NCBI GenBank assembly: GCA_004557185.1
Contig: SFEP01000001.1
Span: forward strand, 1-64,000
Direction: 5' to 3'
DNA from: Bacteroidales bacterium
GTDB lineage: Bacteria; Bacteroidota; Bacteroidia; Bacteroidales; Bacteroidaceae
DNA length: 64,000 bases
Shown here: piece after piece, positions 35,011-43,869 of the stretch
How the letters are laid out: every line of letters begins with the position of its first letter
How positions within the stretch are numbered: position 1 is the stretch's first letter
Notes under the pieces: generated by a model
The model's database searches: none
What the model was told of the DNA's origin: nothing
The model's input: only the letters and a program-made list of their open reading frames with translations
Position numbers and translations under genes: made by a program

Positions 35011-36162
35011 ATGTTTAGTGATGAATTAAAAGCATGGTCGTGGGAAGATACGACACGCGAAATAGCAGCCATGACGGCTGCCGATGTGGAGCGGGCTTTA
35101 TCGCGAACGCATTGCGATGTGCGCGATTTCATGGCGCTCATTTCGCCTGCGGCTGAGCCTTATCTTGAGCAAATGGCGCAATGCTCGCGCCGATACACCG
35201 AGGAACGTTTCGGTCGCACGGTGTCCATGTTCATTCCGCTCTATCTGACGAATGCTTGCACCAACTCCTGTGTGTACTGTGGCTTCCACGTGGCCAACAA
35301 GATGGCGCGCACCATTCTCACACCGGCCGAAATGGTGCAGGAGTATGAAGCCATCAAGCGGCTTGGCCCGTTTGAGAACTTGCTGCTCGTCACGGGCGAA
35401 CATCCGGCCAAGGCTGGCACGGCCTATCTAGCACAGGCACTCGACTTGGCCAAACCCTATTTTGCCAACCTCAAGATTGAGGTGATGCCACTCAGCACGG
35501 AGGACTACAAGCTGCTCACCCACCACGGCATGAACGGCGTTATCTGTTTTCAGGAAACCTATCACCGCGAGAATTACAAACTTTACCATCCGAGGGGCAT
35601 GAAGTCGAATTTCGAGTGGCGCGTCGACGGCTTCGACCGCATGGGGCAGGCGGGCGTGCACTCCATCGGTATGGGCGTGCTCATAGGACTTGAAAAGGAA
35701 TGGCGCACCGACCTCACCATGCTGGCACGCCACCTGCGCTATCTGCAGCGGCATTACTGGCGCACACGTTACAGCGTGAACTTCCCCCGCATGTGTCCTG
35801 CTGAGAATGGCGGCTTTCAGCCCAATTGCATCATTACCGACCGCGAACTGGCCCAACTCACCTTCGCCATGCGCATTTTCGACCACGATGTCGACATTTC
35901 CTACAGCACACGCGAACGACCTGACTTTCGCGACCACATGGCTACGCTCGGCGTGACCACCATGTCGGCAGCCAGCCGCACCGAGCCGGGCGGTTACAGC
36001 ACACACGTCAATGCCCTTGAACAGTTTGAGGTGAGCGACCCGCGTTCGGCCGACGAAGTGGTGCAAGCCTTGAGGCGTATGGGCGTAGAGGCCGTATGGA
36101 AAGACTGGGACAGCAGTTTCGACCACTTGAAGCAACTACACCTCTCAAAACAAGCTAAATGA
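35011..36162 (+). CDS. thiH: 2-iminoacetate synthase (tyrosine lyase) ThiH
   Basis: 383 residues. This radical SAM enzyme cleaves tyrosine to p-cresol and dehydroglycine for ThiG. The CxxxCxxC cluster is C83, C87 and C90 (CTNSCVYC), followed by GFHVANKMARTILT. SRTEPGGYSTH and a long C-terminal region with ERPDFRDH are family features. It overlaps thiF by 4 bp. The oxygen-sensitive ThiH route, rather than the ThiO oxidase, fits an anaerobe. Confidence 0.95.
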   Translation: MFSDELKAWSWEDTTREIAAMTAADVERALSRTHCDVRDFMALISPAAEPYLEQMAQCSRRYTEERFGRTVSMFIPLYLTNACTNSCVYCGFHVANKMARTILTPAEMVQEYEAIKRLGPFENLLLVTGEHPAKAGTAYLAQALDLAKPYFANLKIEVMPLSTEDYKLLTHHGMNGVICFQETYHRENYKLYHPRGMKSNFEWRVDGFDRMGQAGVHSIGMGVLIGLEKEWRTDLTMLARHLRYLQRHYWRTRYSVNFPRMCPAENGGFQPNCIITDRELAQLTFAMRIFDHDVDISYSTRERPDFRDHMATLGVTTMSAASRTEPGGYSTHVNALEQFEVSDPRSADEVVQALRRMGVEAVWKDWDSSFDHLKQLHLSKQAK

Positions 36163-36863
36163 TGGAAGATAGATATGCACGGCAATTATGGTTGCCTGAA
36201 ATAGGGGCAGCGGGGCAGGCACGTATGGCACAGACCCGTGTGCTGCTTGTGGGCGTGGGTGGACTCGGCTCGCCAGTTGCGCAATATCTGGTAGGCATGG
36301 GCATAGGCACCCTCGGACTGGTAGACGACGATGTGGTGAGCGTCAGCAACCTGCACCGCCAGATACTCTACAGCGAGCAGCAGGTAGGCCAACCCAAGGT
36401 GGCCTGTGCGGCGGCCCGTCTGCGCGGCCTGAACAGCGAAGTCAGCATAGAGGAGCATCCTGGCCGCTTCACGCCCGAGGTGGCCGACGCCATGCTTGCC
36501 TCCTACGACATGGTGGTGGATGGCTGCGACAACTTTGCCACGCGCTTTGCCATCGACGAGGCCTGCGCCCGTCGAGGCATACCTTATATATATGGTGCCG
36601 TGTGTGGCTTCGAGGGACAAGCCTCCGTGTTTCACTACGGCGACCATCCGCACACCTACCGCACGCTGCACCCCGACAAGGACGCCGTGCTGGCCATGCC
36701 GCACCCCGGCAAGGCCGTGATAGGTATGACGCCCGGTGTGGTGGGTTGCGTCATGGCCACGCAGGTGCTGCAGTTGGCCACAGGCGCCAAGCCGTCGTTG
36801 GCCGGTCAACTCTGGACCATCGACCTGCGCACCATGGAAGCCCACACCTTTCAGTTGCCCTAA
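36159..36863 (+). CDS. thiF: ThiF/HesA/MoeB family adenylyltransferase
   Basis: 234 residues. E1-like enzyme that adenylates the C-terminus of ThiS. It has the ATP-binding VLLVGVGGLGSPVAQYL, the Asp and Arg sites in LVDDDVVSVSNLHRQILY, KVACAAARLRGLN, and DGCDNFATRFAIDEAC. In E. coli ThiF and MoeB two CxxC pairs bind zinc; here the first pair position reads TYRTLHPD, with no cysteines. The zinc knuckle is therefore lost or replaced. It overlaps thiH by 4 bp, so a role in thiamine is well supported. Confidence 0.88.
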   Translation: MMEDRYARQLWLPEIGAAGQARMAQTRVLLVGVGGLGSPVAQYLVGMGIGTLGLVDDDVVSVSNLHRQILYSEQQVGQPKVACAAARLRGLNSEVSIEEHPGRFTPEVADAMLASYDMVVDGCDNFATRFAIDEACARRGIPYIYGAVCGFEGQASVFHYGDHPHTYRTLHPDKDAVLAMPHPGKAVIGMTPGVVGCVMATQVLQLATGAKPSLAGQLWTIDLRTMEAHTFQLP

Positions 36864-37089
36864 CGCCACGAGGGGAGCGATGAGAGGCCAAAGCCATGAG
36901 GCTTAAGCTCTTTGGGATGAAGCCATAATAGGCAGCATCTTCCAGCCATTTTGCAGATATACCCCGTAAAGATGCGGTGTTACAAATAAAATATTTACCT
37001 TTACGGCATCTTTATTAGGCAAAGGTTGAGGCGGTTAGGAAAATTGTGACCGCTGCGAACCGTAGCCACAACCCTTAAATCACATATCC

Positions 37090-37560
37090 ATGGCTATTGA
37101 AAAGACCTTAGTGTTGCTCAAACCCTGCACCTTGCAGCGCGGTTTGGCTGGAGAAATCATCAGCATTTTCGAGAAGAAAGGACTGCACATCTGCGGTATG
37201 AAGATGATGATGCTCACCGATGAACTTCTTTCCGAACATTACGCCCATCTGAGCGAGAAACCTTTCTTCCAGCGCGTGAAGGACTCCATGATGACGGCTC
37301 CTGTGGTGGCGCTCTGCCTGCAGGGTGTGGATGCTATTGCCGCCGTGCGGGCTTTGGCAGGACCTACCAACGGACGTAATGCCGCTCCCGGCACCATTCG
37401 CGGTTCCTACTGCATGAGTTTTCAGGAGAACATTGTGCATGCTTCCGACGGCCCTGAAACAGCCGCTGTGGAACTGAAGCGTTTCTTCCGCGACGAGGAA
37501 ATCATTGAGTGGAAGCAGTGCACCTTCCCCTACCTCTACGCTAACGACGAGTATTGCTGA
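37090..37560 (+). CDS. ndk: Nucleoside diphosphate kinase
   Basis: 156 residues. Transfers phosphate from NTPs to NDPs through a phospho-His. The catalytic His is H117 in NIVHASDGPETA, and the start EKTLVLLKPCTLQRG matches the KPD-type nucleotide loop, with Cys-Thr where Asp-Gly is common. GPTNGRNAAPGTIRG is conserved. Monocistronic, with a strong terminator. Confidence 0.95.
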   Translation: MAIEKTLVLLKPCTLQRGLAGEIISIFEKKGLHICGMKMMMLTDELLSEHYAHLSEKPFFQRVKDSMMTAPVVALCLQGVDAIAAVRALAGPTNGRNAAPGTIRGSYCMSFQENIVHASDGPETAAVELKRFFRDEEIIEWKQCTFPYLYANDEYC

Positions 37561-37590
37561 TTCAGCCTCTGCGCGTCCATTTACATCCGA

Positions 37591-37634
37591 ACGAGCCCGA
37601 CTTTCCGATACGTGGAAGTCGGGCTCGTTTCCGT
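37591..37634 (+). terminator. Terminator of ndk
   Basis: 13-bp perfect stem (ACGAGCCCGACTT, 37591-37603 with 37616-37628), then TTCCGTTTG. Confidence 0.88.
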
Positions 37635-37927
37635 TTGTCGCCCCTCAGCTGCGTGCTATCGTTTTCGGGCGAGGGCATGTAACTGACAACAAGCGTACGC
37701 ACGCTGCCAGACGCTTTTGTAGGCGTTTTCCCCATTGTCCTTTTCTTCGCATTACGGTTTTTGCGTCCTTTTCAGGGTAAACAAATGGCCAGAAAAAGGG
37801 AAGTGTGTAGGGGTGGTGACTAAACGAAAGCTGAGGCTTTGTTTTTCAATGTCTTATGGCCGTCACTACACGGTCCCTGGCCGTTTCTATAAAGCACGTA
37901 TTTATTCTTGTAAGGCACTTAAGTGTT

Positions 37928-38015
37928 TGCCACGCCGGCACGGCAGACGTGCCACGCCGGCGTGGCAAATGTGCCATGCCGGCGTGGCAGATGTGCCGTG
38001 CCGGCGTGGCAGATG
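37928..38015. repeat. Repeat array B1: four contiguous 22-bp units (family B)
   Basis: Units at 37928-37949, 37950-37971, 37972-37993 and 37994-38015. Each is an 18-bp near-palindrome of type TGCCACGCCGGCGTGGCA followed by a 4-base link (GACG, AATG, GATG, GATG). The sequence is unrelated to family A, but unit length, unit number and total length (88 bp) are the same. 368 bp past ndk and 223 bp past tatD. Confidence 0.93.
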
Positions 38016-38158
38016 ATTAAGAGCCTTGGGAGGATGGGTAAAAAAGGCACAAAAACGTATGCGCGCCGTGTAGAAACGGAGGGCTGTAAGATACACCCAA
38101 CCATGCCGCGGGCGTGTGGTTGTGGCGGCGACTGTAAATCGCAGCTAACCCATAGATG

Positions 38159-38196
38159 CACCAAGCCACCCCGCAGGAGTGTGGAGTGGCTTGGTG
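38159..38196 (-). terminator. Terminator-like hairpin after tatD
   Basis: 11-bp perfect stem CACCAAGCCAC / GTGGCTTGGTG, 42 bp past the tatD stop; no T-tract. Confidence 0.6.
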
Positions 38197-38237
38197 TAGT
38201 ATATGGAGTGTGGGGCGGAATGTGGGCGGCTGCGTGG

Positions 38238-39029
38238 CTATAGGTGTTGCGGCAGGCGGGGGAAGGCGCGGAGGGTGTTTTGCATAATGGTGCGGGCCAC
38301 CTCGTCGAGGGGACGGGCGTAGACGTCGGCCAACTTTTGCAGCACGAGGGGAATGTAGGCCGGTTCGTTGCGCTGGCCGCGGTGCGGTGTGGGTGCCAGA
38401 TAGGGCGCATCGGTCTCCACCACCAGGCGGTGCAGGGGTACGGCGTCGGCTAGCGTTTGGGGCAATGTGGACTTGCGAAAGGTCAGCACGCCGCCTATGC
38501 CCAGCACAAAGTGCGGGAAGGTGTCGAGCAGTTCGCGCGCCTCCTCGGTGGTGCCGCCAAAGCAGTGGAACACGCCGCTCAGCGTGGTGGCCATGGGGCG
38601 CAGCACGTCCACCACCTCGCGGTGAGCCGAGCGGCAGTGCACCACGAGTGGCAAGTGCAGTTGGGCAGCCCATGCGGCCTGCAGGGCGAACACCTGCATT
38701 TGCTCTGCGCGGCGGGAGTCATCCCAGTAGAGGTCGATGCCCACTTCGCCCACAGCCACGAAGGGGTGGTCGGGGGCGCTGAGCCGTTGGCGCATGGCGC
38801 TGAGCAGCGGTGCAGGGTCGGGCGGCAGTTCGGTGGGGTGCAGCCCCATCATGGGGAAGCACAGGCCGGGGTATTGTTTGCAGAGCTGCAGCATGGGCTC
38901 AACTGAGGCTGCGTCGATGTTGGGCAGCAGCAGCATGCGGGCTCCAGCGGCTTGAGCGCGGGCCACCACCTCCGCCCTGTCGTCGGCAAACTCGTGGGTG
39001 TAGATGTGCGTGTGGGTGTCAATAAACAT
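38238..39029 (-). CDS. tatD: TatD family metal-dependent hydrolase
   Basis: 263 residues. TIM-barrel metal hydrolase with FIDTHTHIY (first HxH), GEVGIDLYWD, LVVHCRSAHREV, GVFHCFGGT and the late VETDAPYLAP motif. Family members are DNases or nucleotide-handling enzymes. It may be co-transcribed with the polyprenyl synthase gene located 102 bp upstream on the same strand. Confidence 0.93.
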   Translation of the reverse strand: MFIDTHTHIYTHEFADDRAEVVARAQAAGARMLLLPNIDAASVEPMLQLCKQYPGLCFPMMGLHPTELPPDPAPLLSAMRQRLSAPDHPFVAVGEVGIDLYWDDSRRAEQMQVFALQAAWAAQLHLPLVVHCRSAHREVVDVLRPMATTLSGVFHCFGGTTEEARELLDTFPHFVLGIGGVLTFRKSTLPQTLADAVPLHRLVVETDAPYLAPTPHRGQRNEPAYIPLVLQKLADVYARPLDEVARTIMQNTLRAFPRLPQHL

Positions 39030-39131
39030 GGTTGTGCGTACATAAAGCCTGCGCAGCCTGCCGCACGTGGGTGGCTTGCTGCGCAGTATGTGAGGGGTGG
39101 ATAATACCTATATCTATTATCAAGCGTAGCC

Positions 39132-40106
39132 TTACTTGTTGCGGCCGAGCAGCGAGCAGGCATAGTCCCACAACGGCTTGCAACCCGCCTCGCCCAATGA
39201 GGTCTGCAGCAGGTTGTGGTGCGCCTCGGCGTAGAAGGCATCAATGGCTTCGAGCGTCAGTTGCGGAATGCCCAGAGCGTTGTAGATGACGGTAACGGTG
39301 CTGATTTTCTCCTCGTCTGTCAGGTTGGGGTCGGCAGGCGTGCTGAGCAGTGTGTGGCGCGTGGCCTCGTCGGCCCTTTGCAGGGCGTGGATGAGGAGGA
39401 ACGTTTTTTTACCACACAGAATGTCGCCTCCGTTCTTCTTGCCGAATACACGCGGGTCGCCGTACACGTCGAGGTAGTCGTCCTGCACCTGGAAGGCCAG
39501 TCCCAGTTTCTCAGCAAAGCGGTAGAGCGCGTCGGCATCGGCCTTGGGCGCATCGGCAGCCAATGCGCCCACCTTGGCAGCGCAAGCCAGGAGCACGGAG
39601 GTTTTGAGGCGTATCATTTCGATGTACTCTTCGATGGTGACGTCGGTGCGTGTCTCGAAGTTGACGTCGTACTGCTGCCCCTCGCAAATTTCGCGGGCGG
39701 TGTGGGCAAAGAGGCGTACGATTTCGTCACTGTGCCGCCCGTCATATTCCAAGAATTTCTCGAAGGCCATGATGAGCATCGTGTCGCCCGAGAGGATGGC
39801 CGTGTTGTCGTTCCACTTACGGTGCACGGTGGCAAAGCCGCGGCGCATGTCGGCACGGTCCATCAGGTCGTCGTGCAGCAGCGTGTGGTTGTGGTAGGTT
39901 TCCAAGCCTATGGCGGCGGGCATCACGCAGTCCACGTCGTCGCGATAGAGGCTGTAGGCCAGCAGCATCAGTGCGGGGCGCAGGCGTTTGCCTCCCATGT
40001 CGAGCACGTAGCGTATGGGTTCATAGAGCCCTTCGGGGCGGGTGGGGTAGGGCATTTTAGCCAACGCCTCTTGAATGGATGGTAGCATATTCATTTTGCA
40101 AGTCAT
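39132..40106 (-). CDS. Polyprenyl (E)-diphosphate synthase
   Basis: 324 residues; the true start could be the internal Met at residue 6. It has both Asp-rich motifs: first DDLMD in LLHDDLMDRADMRRG, second FQVQDDYLDVYGD. GGKRLRPALMLL is the substrate-binding block. It adds isopentenyl units to allylic diphosphates. The residues before the first motif (TYHNHTLL) look like a geranylgeranyl or farnesyl-type enzyme, but chain length is uncertain. ispE and ispH elsewhere in this window supply its substrate. Confidence 0.93.
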   Translation of the reverse strand: MTCKMNMLPSIQEALAKMPYPTRPEGLYEPIRYVLDMGGKRLRPALMLLAYSLYRDDVDCVMPAAIGLETYHNHTLLHDDLMDRADMRRGFATVHRKWNDNTAILSGDTMLIMAFEKFLEYDGRHSDEIVRLFAHTAREICEGQQYDVNFETRTDVTIEEYIEMIRLKTSVLLACAAKVGALAADAPKADADALYRFAEKLGLAFQVQDDYLDVYGDPRVFGKKNGGDILCGKKTFLLIHALQRADEATRHTLLSTPADPNLTDEEKISTVTVIYNALGIPQLTLEAIDAFYAEAHHNLLQTSLGEAGCKPLWDYACSLLGRNK

Positions 40107-40136
40107 TATGCGGTCAGATCGATGAGATGGGGTAGA

Positions 40137-40835
40137 TTACTGCCGGGCCACGGCTTCGTCGAAGCGTTGGCGCAGCCATGCCTTCTGTTCGGCAATGGTG
40201 AGGTGGCTGTTGTCGAGCAGCAGTGCATCGGGTGCTTGGCGCAGAGGGGCTACGCTGCGGTGCGAGTCGATGTAATCGCGTTCGGTTACATTCTGCAATA
40301 TCTCCTCGTAGTTCACCGTCTTGCCCTTGGCCGTCAGTTCATCGTAGCGGCGCTGCGCCCTCACTTCGGCCGATGCCGTGACAAACACCTTGAGTTCGGC
40401 CTGCGGGAATACAACGGTGCCGATGTCGCGGCCGTCCATCACAATGCCTTTTGCTTGTCCCATAAGTTGCTGCTGGCGCGTCATGGCTTCGCGAACAAAG
40501 GGCAGGGCGGCAATGGGGCTCACGTGGCTGCTTACCTCCATGCCGCGAATGTCGTTCTCCACGTTCTCGCCGTTGAGGCAGGCATGGGGCAACTGCGTGG
40601 CGGGGTCGAGCCCAAACGATACTTGCACGGTGGGCATGGCCTCGCGCAGCGCTTCTTCGTTGACAGTGCCGTCGGACTGGAACATGCCGTGGCGCAGGGC
40701 GTAGAGGGTGACGGTGCGGTACATGGCGCCCGTGTCCACATAGATGTAGCCCACCTCGCGGGCTAAGTCCTTGGCCATCGTGCTTTTACCACACGAGGAG
40801 TGGCCATCAATCGCCACGATAATCTTCTTTTTCAT
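40137..40835 (-). CDS. cmk: Cytidylate kinase
   Basis: 232 residues from the ATG at 40835 ([24 protein letters not shown]). It has the P-loop GHSSCGKST and [16 protein letters not shown] for CMP binding. [30 protein letters not shown] covers the R-D-I-G-T motif and lid. It phosphorylates CMP and dCMP. It lies between porQ and the polyprenyl synthase gene, with the same direction; a porQ-cmk pair is known from Porphyromonas. Confidence 0.96.
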   Translation of the reverse strand: MKKKIIVAIDGHSSCGKSTMAKDLAREVGYIYVDTGAMYRTVTLYALRHGMFQSDGTVNEEALREAMPTVQVSFGLDPATQLPHACLNGENVENDIRGMEVSSHVSPIAALPFVREAMTRQQQLMGQAKGIVMDGRDIGTVVFPQAELKVFVTASAEVRAQRRYDELTAKGKTVNYEEILQNVTERDYIDSHRSVAPLRQAPDALLLDNSHLTIAEQKAWLRQRFDEAVARQ

Positions 40836-40895
40836 AGTGCTTGTTGATGCTGTTTTCAAGGGGAAACACAATATAGAGGGGGAGGAAAAAGGCCG

Positions 40896-41882
40896 TCAGA
40901 GGCTGTAGGCGGCGGTACCCATCAGCGAATGGTTGGCCTGATGGTAGCGGGCGTATGACAGGCCGAACTTGAAGCGCTTCACCGCAATGCCTGCGCCTGC
41001 CGTGAGACCCGCCATGTGGCCCGAGCCCGAGGCTTTCAACTCGTAGGCACGGCGAAAGTTGTAGCCCACGGCAATGTAGGTGTTGTGCGTGGGCAGGATG
41101 TCAAGCCCCAGTACCAGATGGTTGAGGGCCAGCCGCGTGAAGCTGGGCTTCTTGCTATCGTCGTCGGGCAGGGCATAGTATTTCGTGTTCCAGCGCGTGA
41201 TGTCCTGCAGCGTGATATGGAAACGTATGGGCAGATGGTCCAGCCCCTTGCTCATACCCAGGTTCAGTTCAAAGGGCAGGTGTGCCCTTTTGCCGCTTTC
41301 GTATGCCTTCAGTTGCACGCCCACTTGCTGCATGCTGGCACTTATCGAGAGGTCGCGGTCGGCGTCGTAGTAGTTTACGCCCACGTCGACTGCTAGAGCC
41401 AAGGCTGTGTAGCCAGCCAGACTTGAGACGAGCATTTTCACGTTAGCACCGCCCGACCAGCAGTCGGAAAGCAGGTAGCTGTAGCCCGCTCCGATCGTGA
41501 AGTCGTTGGCCTTGCACGTCCCCGTCACGTGGCCCTGCTCATCGGTTTCGTCTACCGACCCGTAGTTCATCATCTGCCCGTGAACGGCCAGTGTGTGGCG
41601 CTCGCCCAGTGCTCTCACATATTGTGCACCCATCCATTTGCTGCCACTGGCATACGTCATGAAGTTAAGCCCCAGAGAGTTGTTGCTCACGTTGGTGTAG
41701 AGGGCAGGGTTGTTCCATCCCGCGGTGGGAACATCGTCAATCAGCGAGTTGTTGACACCCCCCAATGCAGCTACGTGTGACGACGTGGGCAGTCGCAGCA
41801 CGTTGTAGGCCGACGTGGCCTCCTGAGCACCGAGGTGCAGAAAAGGCGTGAGTAGTAGCAGTGTCAGTATCTTGAATTTCAT
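40896..41882 (-). CDS. porQ: Type IX secretion system protein PorQ
   Basis: 328 residues from the ATG at 41882 (MKFKILTLLLLTPFLHLGAQ, a signal peptide). It continues YNVLRLPTSSHVAALGGVNNSLIDDVPTAGWNNPALY, seen as LPTSSHVAALGG and WNNPAL, the PorQ opening. The rest is a beta-barrel-like outer-membrane protein of the PorV/FadL type. PorQ is part of the T9SS attachment complex that handles exported cargo. Its presence suggests that the C-terminal domains of the LRR protein and of the GH20 enzyme are sorting signals. cmk lies 60 bp downstream. Confidence 0.85.
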   Translation of the reverse strand: MKFKILTLLLLTPFLHLGAQEATSAYNVLRLPTSSHVAALGGVNNSLIDDVPTAGWNNPALYTNVSNNSLGLNFMTYASGSKWMGAQYVRALGERHTLAVHGQMMNYGSVDETDEQGHVTGTCKANDFTIGAGYSYLLSDCWSGGANVKMLVSSLAGYTALALAVDVGVNYYDADRDLSISASMQQVGVQLKAYESGKRAHLPFELNLGMSKGLDHLPIRFHITLQDITRWNTKYYALPDDDSKKPSFTRLALNHLVLGLDILPTHNTYIAVGYNFRRAYELKASGSGHMAGLTAGAGIAVKRFKFGLSYARYHQANHSLMGTAAYSL

Positions 41883-41902
41883 TGGGAGCGTATAATTTGC
41901 GG

Positions 41903-41942
41903 CCAAAGGTACGATATTTAATTAGAAATTGAACTACCTTTG
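41903..41942. promoter_or_regulatory. Divergent promoters of porQ and tonB
   Basis: Minus-strand TACCTTTGG (41903-41911) for porQ and plus-strand TACCTTTG (41935-41942) for the TonB gene, 23 bases apart. Confidence 0.6.
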
Positions 41943-42058
41943 TCTGCCAATTAAGGTGTGTGGGACGCACGCAAACAGGCCGCCCAGCGCGTGTTTTCCC
42001 TTGTAGTTTACGAGAGGCGGCATGCGGAACGCGTGCTCCGCCAAACGACTAATATAAC

Positions 42059-42862
42059 GTGTTAGAGCCCGAAATATTTTCGAAACAGTGGTGCGATTTG
42101 CTCTTTGCCCATCGCAACCGTGAGTACGGCGCGTATGCTTTGCGCAGCCGTGCGGGGCGTCGTTACCGCTTTGCCATGCTTAGTCTGGTGGCTATGCTGC
42201 TTGTGCTCACGCTGGTGTTGGGCGGACTCTATGCTTACGCACGTTATCAGCAGTATCTGGCGTTGAAGGAGGCGGGCAAGGCGCTCGCTGCCATGCAACG
42301 CCAGCAGCGCAAGGAGGGCTACGAACTCAAGTTCATGTCCACCGCGCGCCTTGTGCCCAGCCACCGCCTTACGCCTGGCGCCACGGAGAGCGTGCCCGAG
42401 ATTGTCGAAGGCAATCCACTGGCTCGTGTGTTCGGTGCCGACGGTCCCGTGGCCTACGACCCTGACGAAGAAATCGTGGTGTCGCCCCTGCAGGACACGC
42501 TCCGTGCCGATCAAGACGATAAACCGCTCGTGAGGCAGAAGGTGGTGCCCACCGAGGTGGTGCGCAGCATGCCCGAGTTTCCTGGTGGGCACAAAGCCTT
42601 TATGCAATGGCTCGACGAGCACATACCCTATCCCGCCGATCTGCGCAAAGCGGGCAAGGAGGGACGCGTCATGCTCACCTTCATCGTCACGGAGCAAGGC
42701 TATGTGACCGACATAGAAGTGCGCGACGCCTTTTCTCCCATAATAGAACGTACCCTCAAAGCCGCACTGCGAGGCTGTCCGCGCTGGCAGCCGGGCCTCG
42801 ACGACCATGGCCAGCCTGCCCCCGTACGCATCAGCGTGCCCATTGACTACCGTGCCCGCTGA
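42059..42862 (+). CDS. TonB family energy transducer
   Basis: 267 residues from a GTG at 42059. The N-terminal cytoplasmic part has the Bacteroidetes TonB pattern CDLLFAHRNREYGAYALRSRAGRRYR (LFAHRNREYGAYALR here). One transmembrane helix follows at about 42-62 (LSLVAMLLVLTLVLGGLYAYA), then a periplasmic linker. The C-terminal TonB domain is MPEFPGGHKAFMQWLDEHI, YPADLRKAGKEGRVMLTFIV and FSPIIERTLKAALRGCPRW. It powers TonB-dependent outer-membrane uptake. Confidence 0.93.
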   Translation: MLEPEIFSKQWCDLLFAHRNREYGAYALRSRAGRRYRFAMLSLVAMLLVLTLVLGGLYAYARYQQYLALKEAGKALAAMQRQQRKEGYELKFMSTARLVPSHRLTPGATESVPEIVEGNPLARVFGADGPVAYDPDEEIVVSPLQDTLRADQDDKPLVRQKVVPTEVVRSMPEFPGGHKAFMQWLDEHIPYPADLRKAGKEGRVMLTFIVTEQGYVTDIEVRDAFSPIIERTLKAALRGCPRWQPGLDDHGQPAPVRISVPIDYRAR

Positions 42863-42909
42863 CGGTCTCTATATACCTTATTATATATATACCCCACATT
42901 CGCACCTAC

Positions 42910-43773
42910 ATGAAACCTTTACGCATTGAAATAGACGACGCCTCAGGCTTCTGCTTTGGCGTGACTACGGCCATCAGCAAGGCCGAAGAAGAACTGGCCT
43001 CTGCCACGCCGCTCTATTGCCTGGGCGACATTGTGCACAACGGCAGTGAGTGCGAGCGCCTGCATGCCATGGGGCTCCGCACCATCGACCACGCCACCTT
43101 TGCCACCCTGCCACAAGGCACTAAGGTGCTGCTGCGGGCCCACGGTGAGCCCCCTGCCACCTACGAGCAGGCCACTGAGCATGGCATCAAGATAATTGAT
43201 GCCACCTGCCCTGTGGTGCTCCAACTGCAGCGCCGTATCAAGAAGGTGTACGATGAGGAGCAGCGGCCGCAAATCGTGATATACGGCAAGCGTGGTCATG
43301 CCGAGGTACTCGGCTTAGTGGGACAGACGCAGGGCGAGGCCACCGTCATTGAGTGTGTGGAGGAAGCCGCGCGGCTCGACTTCAGCCGTAGCATAGCGCT
43401 TTTCTCGCAAACCACCAAGTCGCTCGAGGGTTTCCGTCAGGTGGTTGATTACATCACGGCGCACATACAGCCTCCTGCTTCGTTCCGCTATTTCGACACT
43501 ATCTGCCGTCAGGTAGCCAACCGCCTGCCCAACATCTGCGCCTTTGCTGCCCGTCACGATGTGGTCATCTTTGTGTGTGGCCTAAAAAGTTCGAACGGCC
43601 GCGTGCTCTACGAAGCCTGCCGCCGCGTCAATCCGCGTTCGCACCTGGTCGACAATCCGCAGGCGCTGCGCCGCGAGTGGTTTGAACAGGCCGAGAGCGT
43701 GGGCATTTGCGGTGCCACCAGTACGCCCAAATGGCTCATGGAGTCGTGCCGCGAAGCCATCGCAGGCATGTAG
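42910..43773 (+). CDS. ispH: 4-hydroxy-3-methylbut-2-enyl diphosphate reductase
   Basis: 287 residues. Last step of the MEP isoprenoid pathway, making IPP and DMAPP. The 4Fe-4S ligands are C15 (GFCFGV), C100 (DATCPVV) and C199 (DTICRQVANR). Active-site His and Glu are in LGDIVHN, RAHGEPP and GKRGHAEVLG. It follows tonB by 47 bp, with an AT-rich TTATTATATATATA motif in the gap. Confidence 0.96.
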   Translation: MKPLRIEIDDASGFCFGVTTAISKAEEELASATPLYCLGDIVHNGSECERLHAMGLRTIDHATFATLPQGTKVLLRAHGEPPATYEQATEHGIKIIDATCPVVLQLQRRIKKVYDEEQRPQIVIYGKRGHAEVLGLVGQTQGEATVIECVEEAARLDFSRSIALFSQTTKSLEGFRQVVDYITAHIQPPASFRYFDTICRQVANRLPNICAFAARHDVVIFVCGLKSSNGRVLYEACRRVNPRSHLVDNPQALRREWFEQAESVGICGATSTPKWLMESCREAIAGM

Positions 43774-43807
43774 CAGCAGGATGCCTCCCCTTCTTTTCAC
43801 AAACAGC

Positions 43808-43848
43808 ATGCACCCTCCTTTCGCGCAAGATGTGAAAGGAGGGTGCAT
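43808..43848. terminator. Bidirectional hairpin between ispH and rarA
   Basis: 15-bp perfect stem ATGCACCCTCCTTTC / GAAAGGAGGGTGCAT between two convergent genes; it could serve both. Confidence 0.75.
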
Positions 43849-43869
43849 CGTCAATGCGTGTGCCGCAGT

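Larger units (their letters stand above)
37561..38237. other. Convergent intergenic region with repeat array B1
   Basis: 677 bp between ndk and tatD, which converge. It holds the ndk terminator, array B1 (37928-38015) and the tatD hairpin (38159-38196). No gene supported. Confidence 0.7.
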
